A stretch of DNA of 26,305 nt from Acidimicrobiaceae bacterium (GTDB lineage: Bacteria; Actinomycetota; Acidimicrobiia; Acidimicrobiales; Ilumatobacteraceae), in contig CANGZK010000002.1 of assembly GCA_947458565.1 (NCBI GenBank), forward strand, positions 1 to 26,305, read 5' to 3'. Shown one piece after another: positions 7,652 to 14,687 of this stretch. The notes under the pieces are model-generated. The model did no database searches and was not told where the DNA came from. It worked only from the letters and a program-made list of their open reading frames with translations. Position 1 is the stretch's first letter. Each line of letters starts with the position of its first letter. The translations under genes and the position numbers were made by a program.

Positions 7652-8587
7652 TCAGTTTTTGTGTAGGGCGGCGTTGAGCCCACCCCAGTTGCCGGTGCGC
7701 TGCACGGCTTCAACTGCACCGCTTTGGCTATTGCGCCGAAACAGTAATCCACTTGCTCCAGAGAGTTCGCGTGCCTTGACCACAGTGCCATCTGGCAACT
7801 TCACTTGAGTACCGGCGGTGATGTAGAGACCTGCTTCAATGATGCAGTCGTCGCCAAGAGAAATGCCGAGCCCACTATTTGCGCCGAGCAAACACTTTTT
7901 ACCAACAGTGACCATTTCTTTGCCGCCACCAGAGAGTGTGCCCATGATGGATGCTCCACCACCGATGTCGGATCCGTCGCCGACAATCACGCCAGCCGAG
8001 ATGCGGCCTTCGACCATTGATGCGCCGAGTGTGCCGGCATTGAAGTTGCAAAAACCTTCGTGCATGACCGTGGTACCACTTGCCAAGTGTGCACCGAGAC
8101 GCACTCTGCTTGCGTCTGCAATGCGCACGCCAGAAGGCACGACGTAATCAGTCATGCGGGGAAACTTGTCGACTCCGTGCACGACAAGGTGTTGACCTTG
8201 ACGCAACAGGTTGCAGCGAACGTCTTCAAGCGTGTCGAGAGCGACAGGGCCTATTGATGTCCATGCAACATTGGTCAGTAATCCAAATGCTCCGTCGAGA
8301 TTGATCGTTCGTGGCTCAACAAGACGGTGTGAGAGGAGATGCAACCGCAAGTAGACGTCAGTTGCGCTTGTTGGTGCGACCTGGGTGTCGATGACGAGGG
8401 AAGTAGGAACGATGGCGACACCGCGGCGCTCATCAGTCGCTGACTCAGTCTCGCCAGGCGTTCCGGCTGGCACGGCGTTTCCCAGACCGAGATGTCGGAA
8501 GAAGGTGTCAAGCGTTGTGCCATCTGCTGCAATAGTTGCAAGGCCAACGCCCCATGCGCCTGTTGGGGTAGAAGTTGCAGCAGCCAC
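7652..8587 (-). CDS. dapD: Tetrahydrodipicolinate N-succinyltransferase
   Basis: Transfers succinyl from succinyl-CoA to tetrahydrodipicolinate in the succinylase branch of lysine and diaminopimelate synthesis. The 311-residue length and the arrangement match the actinobacterial DapD group (Mycobacterium form about 317). An N-terminal alpha/beta domain is followed by a left-handed beta-helix with hexapeptide repeats. The core [13 protein letters not shown] then SMVEGRIS contains the Glu that acts in catalysis in the mycobacterial enzyme, and [20 protein letters not shown] and [15 protein letters not shown] are near-invariant in this group. The start is GTG 8587, two bases after the lysS stop. 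Lysine synthesis and lysine charging therefore share one transcript. Confidence 0.95.
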   Translation of the reverse strand: MAAATSTPTGAWGVGLATIAADGTTLDTFFRHLGLGNAVPAGTPGETESATDERRGVAIVPTSLVIDTQVAPTSATDVYLRLHLLSHRLVEPRTINLDGAFGLLTNVAWTSIGPVALDTLEDVRCNLLRQGQHLVVHGVDKFPRMTDYVVPSGVRIADASRVRLGAHLASGTTVMHEGFCNFNAGTLGASMVEGRISAGVIVGDGSDIGGGASIMGTLSGGGKEMVTVGKKCLLGANSGLGISLGDDCIIEAGLYITAGTQVKLPDGTVVKARELSGASGLLFRRNSQSGAVEAVQRTGNWGGLNAALHKN

Positions 8588-8589
8588 GG

Positions 8590-10125
8590 CTACTTGGCCT
8601 CTGGGCGAAGTGTTGGGAACAGAATCACATCTTTGATTGAACCAGCAGTAGCCAACAACATGACAAGTCGATCGATGCCAATTCCAAGGCCTGCAGTCGG
8701 CGGCATTCCAAACTCGAGTGCACGCAAGTAGTCCTCGTCCATACTGCCGGCTTCGTTGTCACCAGCGACTTTGGCTTTTTGCTCGTCTTCAAACCGCAAT
8801 CGCTGTTCGACCGGATCATTCAACTCGCTATAACCATTTGCGAGTTCGCGGGCTCCAATAAACAATTCGAATCGCTCGGTGAGATGTGGGTCATTACGGT
8901 CTGCTCGTGCAAGAGGAGAGATCTCAACAGGGTGTCCAGTCACGAAGGTTGGTTCTTGCAGATCACCCTCAGCGAGTTCGGCGAATATCTCTTTGATGAT
9001 GCGTCCCGAGCCCCAATGAACATCGGTTTTGATCTTGTGCTTTGCGGCGATACTGCGAACAGCATCTACATCCATTGAAGGGTGCAAGGTTTCGCCAACC
9101 TTTTCGCCAGCCAAGTCAATCATGCGCGCTTTGCGCCATGGTTGAGCAAGATCAAACTCTTTTCCATTAATCATGACAATGGTGCTTCCGGTTGCTTCAC
9201 GAGCAGCATTGGTGATGAGCTGTTCAGTGAGAGCCATGACTTCGGTGTAGTCGCCAAAGGCCTGGTAGCTCTCCATCATCGTGAACTCTGGGTTGTGGCG
9301 TGTTGAAATGCCTTCGTTGCGAAACACGCGACCGATTTCGAACACACGCTCCATGCCGCCAACGATCAGTCGCTTGAGGTGCAACTCGAGTGCGATGCGC
9401 AAAAAGAGTTGCATGTCGAGCGTGTTGTGATGGGTGATGAATGGGCGAGCATGAGCACCGCCGACTTCCATGTGCAAAACCGGAGTTTCTACTTCGATGA
9501 ATTGGTTGTCGTGCAACGTCTTTCTAAAGCTGGCAATCGTTGCGTGACGGATCTCGAACGTGCGACGAGCCTCTTCATTAATAATGAGGTCTGCGTATCG
9601 CTGGCGATATCGAGTGTCGACATCGGTGAGACCGTGCCATTTGTCTGGCATTGGTCGCACGGCTTTTGCCAACAACTGAGCGGTATCAACCTTGACTGAC
9701 AACTCGCCTTTGCGTGTCGTCATCACCAAACCGCTTACGCCAACCCAGTCACCTAAATCAAAATTGTTGATCGCATCAAATGCATCGTCACCAACAATTG
9801 CTTTCGATACAAACAACTGGATATCACCAGTGCGATCGCGAAGTGTACAGAAAATGAGTTTGCCCTGATCTCGCTTGAGCATGATGCGCCCAGCGATGGT
9901 GACATGATCGGTCGTTTCATTGCCGGCTTCGAGCGCACCATGTGCTGTGCGAATTTCGCCAAGTGTGTGCGTGCGGTCAAAACGGTATGGGTAAGGGTTA
10001 GTGCCTTGTGCGCGAAGGGCTGCAATGTTGTCGAGCCGGCGCGTCATCTCGGCAGCTAGGCCACTCGAGCTTTGAGCAATATCGAGGTCTTCGACGTTTT
10101 CGGCTGATTCGGGGCTAGAAGTCAC
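8590..10125 (-). CDS. lysS: Lysyl-tRNA synthetase, class II
   Basis: Charges tRNA-Lys. It is 511 residues from GTG 10125. The N-terminal OB-fold anticodon-binding domain (about 70-180) contains [18 protein letters not shown]. The class II catalytic core has motif 2 ([13 protein letters not shown] followed by [10 protein letters not shown]) and motif 3 ([13 protein letters not shown]), as in bacterial LysRS. A GTG two codons further upstream (10131) is also open. I prefer 10125 because TAGTTT lies exactly six bases before it, matching the leaderless pattern of the window. The next genes, dapD and the nitroreductase, follow with 2-3 bp gaps, so this is the head of a three-gene operon. Confidence 0.95.
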   Translation of the reverse strand: MTSSPESAENVEDLDIAQSSSGLAAEMTRRLDNIAALRAQGTNPYPYRFDRTHTLGEIRTAHGALEAGNETTDHVTIAGRIMLKRDQGKLIFCTLRDRTGDIQLFVSKAIVGDDAFDAINNFDLGDWVGVSGLVMTTRKGELSVKVDTAQLLAKAVRPMPDKWHGLTDVDTRYRQRYADLIINEEARRTFEIRHATIASFRKTLHDNQFIEVETPVLHMEVGGAHARPFITHHNTLDMQLFLRIALELHLKRLIVGGMERVFEIGRVFRNEGISTRHNPEFTMMESYQAFGDYTEVMALTEQLITNAAREATGSTIVMINGKEFDLAQPWRKARMIDLAGEKVGETLHPSMDVDAVRSIAAKHKIKTDVHWGSGRIIKEIFAELAEGDLQEPTFVTGHPVEISPLARADRNDPHLTERFELFIGARELANGYSELNDPVEQRLRFEDEQKAKVAGDNEAGSMDEDYLRALEFGMPPTAGLGIGIDRLVMLLATAGSIKDVILFPTLRPEAK

Positions 10126-10131
10126 GCTCAC

Positions 10132-10137
10132 AAACTA
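10132..10137 (-). promoter_or_regulatory. -10 element TAGTTT of the lysS-dapD operon
   Basis: TAGTTT on the minus strand, six bases before GTG 10125. GCGACA (10155-10160, minus) sits 17 bases further upstream as a possible -35. The element lies in one arm of the inverted repeat at 10132-10169. Confidence 0.45.
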
Positions 10138-10169
10138 GTCGCGCGGGCTTGATGTGTCGCTACTAGTTT
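10132..10169. repeat. 38-bp inverted repeat/hairpin between accA and lysS
   Basis: AAACTAGT (10132-10139) pairs with ACTAGTTT (10162-10169). After one mismatch the stem continues with GCG (10141-10143) against CGC (10158-10160), leaving a 14-base loop. It fills most of the 58-bp space between the carboxylase stop and lysS. On the minus strand the 3' arm ends in TTTG but there is no long U-run. It could be a terminator for the carboxylase gene, an operator over the lysS promoter, or both. Confidence 0.45.
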
Positions 10170-10183
10170 TACTTACTTTTTGC

Positions 10184-11935
10184 TTATTCAATAACTGCGA
10201 GCACGTCTCCAGAGCCAACTTTGTCGCCAGTAGTGACGTTGACTTTGGTGACTTTTCCTGCTTTTTCAGCGGTGATTTGGTTTTCCATTTTCATCGCTTC
10301 AAGCACGACCACAGCATCACCAACGGCAACGGTTTGCCCCACTTCAACCATGACTTTGACAATGGTTCCCTGCATTGGTGCTTCCACCGCACCGCTTGCT
10401 GCACCGCCACCTGCGCCACTCGAGCCCCGCGTTGGCTTTTTTGACTTTTTAGCGGTGCCGACTGCAAATTCAGGAACCCACATTTTCACGTCAAATCGCT
10501 TGCCATTAACTTCGACAGTGGTCGAGCGCTCGACCAGATCTTGGTCGTCAGTTGATGACGGGGCACCAGCACTCGAAACAAGTTTCGATAAATCGAGAGT
10601 CTCTTCAACCCACTTTGTTGAGTGAGTGACTGCAGAGAAGTCTGGGTGACGCAAGATTGCGAGGTCAGCAGGAATGGTTGTGTGAACTCCCACAATCACC
10701 ATTTCTTCGAGTGCGCGAATAGTGCGAGCAATTGCAGTGTCGCGGTCTTTGCCCCACACGATCAATTTGCCAACAAGATTGTCGTAATACTGACTGACAG
10801 TATCGCCAGCTTCGTAGCCACCGTCGAAGCGGGTACCGAAACCATCTGGGGTTGTGAGAGCGGTGATTGTTCCAGGCGAGGGCAAGAATTTTCCGGCTGT
10901 TGGATTTTCGGCGTTGATACGAACTTCAATGCCGTGTCCATTGCGACGAGCCGCAACTTCTTTTTGGGTCATCGGCAATTTTTCGCCAGACGCAACCAGG
11001 ATTTGCCACTCAACTAAGTCGATACCAGTAATGACTTCTGTTACTGGGTGCTCGACTTGCAAGCGAGTGTTCATTTCAAGGAAGAAAAAATCGTTGTCTT
11101 GATAAATGAATTCGACAGTGCCTGCGTTGTAGTAGCCGACGGCTTTTGCAGCTTTAACTGCAGCGGCACCCATTGCCTCTTCCATGCCGTCTGGCAGGCC
11201 AGGGGCTGGGGCTTCTTCAATCAGTTTTTGGTGACGACGCTGTGCCGAACAGTCGCGAGTAGAAACCCACACGACGTTTCCGTGTTTGTCGCCGACGAGC
11301 TGAACCTCAATGTGGCGCGGCCAGGTGAGGTAGCGCTCCACATAAATTTCATCGCGACCGAAGAACGCTTTTGATTCGCGTTGAGCGGAGTCCATTGCTT
11401 CTTGCACTTGGTCGGCAGACTGCACAACTTTCATTCCGCGGCCGCCGCCACCAAAGGCAGCTTTGATTGCTACTGGCCAACCAAACTCGTTTCCGAAGTC
11501 GGTGATTTCCTTGGCGCTTTTTGTGAACTCTGTTGTGCCAGGCACGATTGGTGCACCACCGCGAAGCGCAGCTTTGCGTGATGACACTTTGTCACCCATT
11601 TCAACGATTGCTGCTGGAGGTGGCCCAATAAACGCCACGCCCATGTCGGTGATGGCCTGTGCGAAGTCGGCATTTTCGCTGAAGAATCCGTAGCCGGGGT
11701 GCACACCATCTGCGCCGCTCTTACGAATTGCATCCAGGATGGCTTCGGTGTTGAGGTAGCTCTCTGCTGCAGTTTGGCCACCGAGGGCATATGCCTCATC
11801 GGCAAGTCGCACATGCAGAGCATTGCGATCGAGCTCGGAATACACGGCAACCGTGGCGATACCCATTTCTCGGGCGGTACGGATGACACGAACGGCGATT
11901 TCGCCTCGATTGGCTATCAGGATTTTTTTCAACAC
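10184..11935 (-). CDS. accA: Acetyl/propionyl-CoA carboxylase alpha chain (biotin carboxylase + BCCP)
   Basis: A 583-residue fusion of biotin carboxylase (about 1-445) and biotin carboxyl carrier (about 505-583), the AccA-type alpha chain of actinobacterial acyl-CoA carboxylases. Visible are the ATP-grasp glycine loop GGGGRGMKVV, the nucleotide/bicarbonate region HIEVQLVGDKHGNVV with STRDCSAQRRHQK, and the catalytic EMNTRLQVEHPVTE. The biotin site is EAMKMEN with Lys549 about 34 residues from the C-terminus. A Gly/Ala-rich linker precedes the carrier domain. The carboxyltransferase beta chain is not in this window, so acetyl- versus propionyl-CoA cannot be decided. GTG 11935 is the start. The gene is divergent from birA with only 19 bp between the starts. 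Confidence 0.93.
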   Translation of the reverse strand: MLKKILIANRGEIAVRVIRTAREMGIATVAVYSELDRNALHVRLADEAYALGGQTAAESYLNTEAILDAIRKSGADGVHPGYGFFSENADFAQAITDMGVAFIGPPPAAIVEMGDKVSSRKAALRGGAPIVPGTTEFTKSAKEITDFGNEFGWPVAIKAAFGGGGRGMKVVQSADQVQEAMDSAQRESKAFFGRDEIYVERYLTWPRHIEVQLVGDKHGNVVWVSTRDCSAQRRHQKLIEEAPAPGLPDGMEEAMGAAAVKAAKAVGYYNAGTVEFIYQDNDFFFLEMNTRLQVEHPVTEVITGIDLVEWQILVASGEKLPMTQKEVAARRNGHGIEVRINAENPTAGKFLPSPGTITALTTPDGFGTRFDGGYEAGDTVSQYYDNLVGKLIVWGKDRDTAIARTIRALEEMVIVGVHTTIPADLAILRHPDFSAVTHSTKWVEETLDLSKLVSSAGAPSSTDDQDLVERSTTVEVNGKRFDVKMWVPEFAVGTAKKSKKPTRGSSGAGGGAASGAVEAPMQGTIVKVMVEVGQTVAVGDAVVVLEAMKMENQITAEKAGKVTKVNVTTGDKVGSGDVLAVIE

Positions 11936-11942
11936 GGCTTAC

Positions 11943-11948
11943 TATCTT
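11943..11948 (+). promoter_or_regulatory. -10 element TATCTT, leaderless birA transcript
   Basis: TATCTT, then TACCTG (six bases), then ATG 11955. An overlapping TACTAT at 11940-11945 is an alternative -10. Any -35 would lie inside the divergent carboxylase gene. Confidence 0.45.
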
Positions 11949-11954
11949 TACCTG

Positions 11955-12704
11955 ATGAACCTTGTGTCTCCCAACCAGCCCGAAAACGCACGCGCCTGGC
12001 CCAATGGTTGGTGGGTTTCTGTTGTCGCTGAAACAGGCAGCACCAACGCAGATCTGTTGGCGAGTGCGCATAGTGGTGCCGCACATCACAGCGTCTTGAT
12101 GGCCGAATTTCAGAGTGCAGGAAAAGGCAGACTCGATCGCACGTGGGTTGCCGAACCCGGATCCAATTTACTTGTCTCGCTGTTGTTTCGTTTTGCGGAC
12201 ACGATTGAACGACCGACGCATCAATTTACGCAAATGGTGGGAATGGCTGCAGCGCTTGCGAGCGAGCAACTTGTGCAACTCACGCCTCAAATGAAATGGC
12301 CAAATGATTTATTAATTGACAACAAAAAGGTCTCGGGAATTTTGGCGCAAGGTGCAGCCGATTTTGTAGTCGTTGGTATCGGTGTCAATGTCGGATGGGC
12401 GCCACCGGATGCAGTTTCGCTCAACGCTGCATCTCGAAACGCGCAGACAACGCCAACTGATCTGCTGCGAACAATGTTGGGGCACATCGATGTTCTTGAA
12501 GCTCTTGATCCAACACAACTGCACACAAAATACATGGAACATCTTGTGACGCTTGGCAAAGAAGTTCGAGTAGATCTGGCCAAGCAAGTGATTACGGGTC
12601 GCGCTACAAACGTGCTCATGGACGGTCGACTTGAAGTTGTTGATGACATGGGAACAACTCATCAGATTGATACTGGGGATGTCATACACCTACGGGCGCA
12701 GTGA
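11955..12704 (+). CDS. birA: Biotin--[acetyl-CoA-carboxylase] ligase
   Basis: Attaches biotin to the carrier lysine of biotin-dependent carboxylases. The 249-residue protein is a class I ligase: it has the catalytic domain and the C-terminal SH3-like cap (about 205-249) but no N-terminal winged helix, so it should not act as a repressor. Motifs are ETGSTN (about 27-32), the biotinoyl-AMP loop SAGKGRLDRTW, and MKWPNDLLIDNKKVSGIL. ATG 11955 is chosen because homology begins just after it and because longer readings overlap the divergent gene. It is head to head with its likely substrate, the carboxylase alpha chain, and is followed 36 bp later by the LCP gene. Confidence 0.92.
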   Translation: MNLVSPNQPENARAWPNGWWVSVVAETGSTNADLLASAHSGAAHHSVLMAEFQSAGKGRLDRTWVAEPGSNLLVSLLFRFADTIERPTHQFTQMVGMAAALASEQLVQLTPQMKWPNDLLIDNKKVSGILAQGAADFVVVGIGVNVGWAPPDAVSLNAASRNAQTTPTDLLRTMLGHIDVLEALDPTQLHTKYMEHLVTLGKEVRVDLAKQVITGRATNVLMDGRLEVVDDMGTTHQIDTGDVIHLRAQ

Positions 12705-12710
12705 TCATGC

Positions 12711-12727
12711 TCGTTCGTCCAGAACGA
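12711..12727. repeat. 17-bp inverted repeat TCGTTC-N5-GAACGA
   Basis: A 6-bp dyad ending one base before the -10 of the LCP gene and seven bases after the birA stop. No T-run follows, so an operator-like role for the LCP promoter is as likely as termination. It could also be chance. Confidence 0.35.
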
Positions 12728-12728
12728 C

Positions 12729-12734
12729 TACCGT
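12729..12734 (+). promoter_or_regulatory. -10 element TACCGT, leaderless LCP transcript
   Basis: TACCGT, then six bases, then GTG 12741. There is no Shine-Dalgarno sequence in front of the start. Confidence 0.42.
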
Positions 12735-12740
12735 CTAACC

Positions 12741-13763
12741 GTGGTGGTACATCGTCCTGAAACACGAACTCGTGGTAAGCGTTCGACACGGTTATTGATC
12801 ACAGGTATCACGGCGCTCGTTACCGCACTAGCTGGATCTTTTGGAATAGTTCGAAGTGTTCATGCCCAACTTGACGGCATTCGGCGTGAAACAACTGCAA
12901 CGAGTGCACTCTCACCACCTGATCCGCTGTTTGAAAACTATTTACTAGTTGGTTCTGACTCGCGGGCAGGAGCCGACCCAACTGATCCAGATTTCAACGC
13001 CGTGGGTGCAGAGGGAGAAATCGGCGGTCAACGCAGCGACACGTTGATGGTGATGCACTACGTAAAAACAACCGGTTCGGTCTCGTTGCTTTCTGTGCCT
13101 CGCGACCTATGGGTAGCAATTGGTGGCGGCGAAGACTTTCAGCGCATCAATACGGCTTATCAAGCCGGCACAGATGTGCTTGTGCGCACCGTGCAGAGCG
13201 CACTCGGAGTGCCAATTCATCATTATGTCGAAATAGATTTTCAAGGTTTCAAAAAAATTGTTGATTCCGTCGGTGGTGTTTCGGTGTGCGTCGACTATCC
13301 CTCGCGCGATAAACACACGGGCCTGTTTATGAAAGCAGGTTGCTCAAACTTGGATGGGGTGGAAGCACTTGCTTTTGCCCGAAGTCGGTTCTTTGAGCAG
13401 AAGGTCGACGGCGAGTGGCATGTAGACGGCTCGTCGGATATTGGGCGCACTGCACGACAACGCTCATTTGTCGAGGCACTTGCGAAAAGCGCAGTGCATG
13501 GCCTTGGGGGTAATCCATTGACGGTTGGAAAAGTAATGAATGGTGGATTGGGTGCGATCATTGTGGACGATCAACTCGATTTGATTGAGTTTGCAAAAAA
13601 GATGCGACCTGCAGCCGGCGGAAACATCGCTTCATTTCCACTTGCTGTGTATGGCGACACAATCAACGGTAATTCTGTTCTGCAATTGGCTCAGGATGCC
13701 GCACCTCTGCTTGCATTTTTTAACGGCAGTGGTCCTCGACCTGCCGTTGATTCAGCAGGTTAG
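12741..13763 (+). CDS. LytR-CpsA-Psr (LCP) family cell-wall ligase
   Basis: Membrane-anchored phosphotransferase that moves lipid-linked glycopolymers onto peptidoglycan, 340 residues. A short basic cytoplasmic tail is followed by one transmembrane helix (about 18-40), and the LCP domain lies outside. Motifs seen are LLVGSDSRAG, GQRSDTLMVMH, LLSVPRDLWV (the Arg/Asp pair binds the pyrophosphate of the lipid carrier), INTAYQAG, VEIDFQGFKKIVDSVGGV and LAFARSRF. All are in the normal order. The start is GTG 12741; the adjacent GTG 12744 cannot be excluded. Its stop is only 3 bp from the convergent LLM oxidoreductase stop. In mycolata such enzymes attach arabinogalactan, but the polymer here is unknown. 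Confidence 0.9.
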   Translation: MVVHRPETRTRGKRSTRLLITGITALVTALAGSFGIVRSVHAQLDGIRRETTATSALSPPDPLFENYLLVGSDSRAGADPTDPDFNAVGAEGEIGGQRSDTLMVMHYVKTTGSVSLLSVPRDLWVAIGGGEDFQRINTAYQAGTDVLVRTVQSALGVPIHHYVEIDFQGFKKIVDSVGGVSVCVDYPSRDKHTGLFMKAGCSNLDGVEALAFARSRFFEQKVDGEWHVDGSSDIGRTARQRSFVEALAKSAVHGLGGNPLTVGKVMNGGLGAIIVDDQLDLIEFAKKMRPAAGGNIASFPLAVYGDTINGNSVLQLAQDAAPLLAFFNGSGPRPAVDSAG

Positions 13764-13766
13764 TAT

Positions 13767-14672
13767 TTAGTTCGCAGCCTTCATTGGCTGCATCACTTGC
13801 TCCACAAAGCGCATAACTGGCTCTGTTGATTGTGGATGACCGAAATCCATCACAAAATGCTCGACGCCGTGGTCTGCCATGGTTTGTAATTGTGTCAGAA
13901 GAATCTCTGACTCCTCGTCGTTGTTTGGGAGTGGCTTCTCGATGGTGAGCGATATCTGAATGTCGCTCGGATTGCGTCCAGATTTTTCTGCAGAGGCTCG
14001 CACTATGTCGCGCTTGATGAGCCATCGCTCCACGTTGCCTTGGGTTGATGCATTCCACATGTCCGCCAATCTTCCAACCATTGGTAGGCCAATTTGCTCT
14101 CCGTACGCACCGATGCACACTGGTGGAATTACCTCTGGCTTCGGTGGCGCTGCTGCCTCGGTGATGTGAAAGTGTTTTCCAGTAAATGTTGGAGCATCCT
14201 GCGTCCACATCAACCGACAGATGTGGATCAATTCTTCTAGCTCTGCGAAACGAACTGCTGGCCGCGGAAATTCGTAACCATAAGCCTTGTATTCATCGTC
14301 TCGCCAACCGGCCCCAATGCCAAGTATGAACCTGTTGCCAGACAACATCTGCAATGTTGCAGCCATCTTCGCAGTGAGTGCCGGATTGCGATATCCCTGC
14401 CCGAGCACGTGGTGACACAGCAAAACATTGGGAAACTTGGCGGCAAGCCACGTCAGTGTTGTCCATGCCTCCATAAAGGGATCCGTTTTTTTATCGAATC
14501 CATAAAAGTGATCAGCGATCCAGAGCGAATCAAAATGTTGAAGCGCAGTTGGAAGAATATTGCGTTCTTGAAACATCACAATGGGCTGGTGGTCGCTCCA
14601 TTGATTGCCGATGACGGGGGACAACCATCCAAATTTGAGTTCGCGCTGTGTAGTCATGAGATGTGCATTCAT
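13767..14672 (-). CDS. LLM class (F420-type) flavin-dependent oxidoreductase
   Basis: A 301-residue luciferase-like TIM-barrel oxidoreductase. Family features are an early strand KFGWLSPVIG, DSLWIADHF (usual 'WxxDH' segment), the helix NPALTAKMAATLQMLSGNRFILGIGAGW (typical 'GR...GiGaGw'), and DMWNAS near the cofactor site. The actinobacterial setting suggests F420, but FMN cannot be excluded from sequence alone. Substrate is unknown. ATG 14657 (MTTQ) is an alternative start; neither ATG has a convincing ribosome-binding site or -10. It ends 3 bp from the convergent LCP stop. Confidence 0.85.
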   Translation of the reverse strand: MNAHLMTTQRELKFGWLSPVIGNQWSDHQPIVMFQERNILPTALQHFDSLWIADHFYGFDKKTDPFMEAWTTLTWLAAKFPNVLLCHHVLGQGYRNPALTAKMAATLQMLSGNRFILGIGAGWRDDEYKAYGYEFPRPAVRFAELEELIHICRLMWTQDAPTFTGKHFHITEAAAPPKPEVIPPVCIGAYGEQIGLPMVGRLADMWNASTQGNVERWLIKRDIVRASAEKSGRNPSDIQISLTIEKPLPNNDEESEILLTQLQTMADHGVEHFVMDFGHPQSTEPVMRFVEQVMQPMKAAN

Positions 14673-14687
14673 GAAGTATCTCGATTC

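Noticed and set aside
10126..10183. Lysine riboswitch in front of lysS-dapD
   Set aside because: The gap is under 60 bases, far too short for an L box, and the promoter appears leaderless.
12287..12689. Minus-strand open frames opposite birA
   Set aside because: They lie fully within birA, carry no motif, and lack a promoter-like element.
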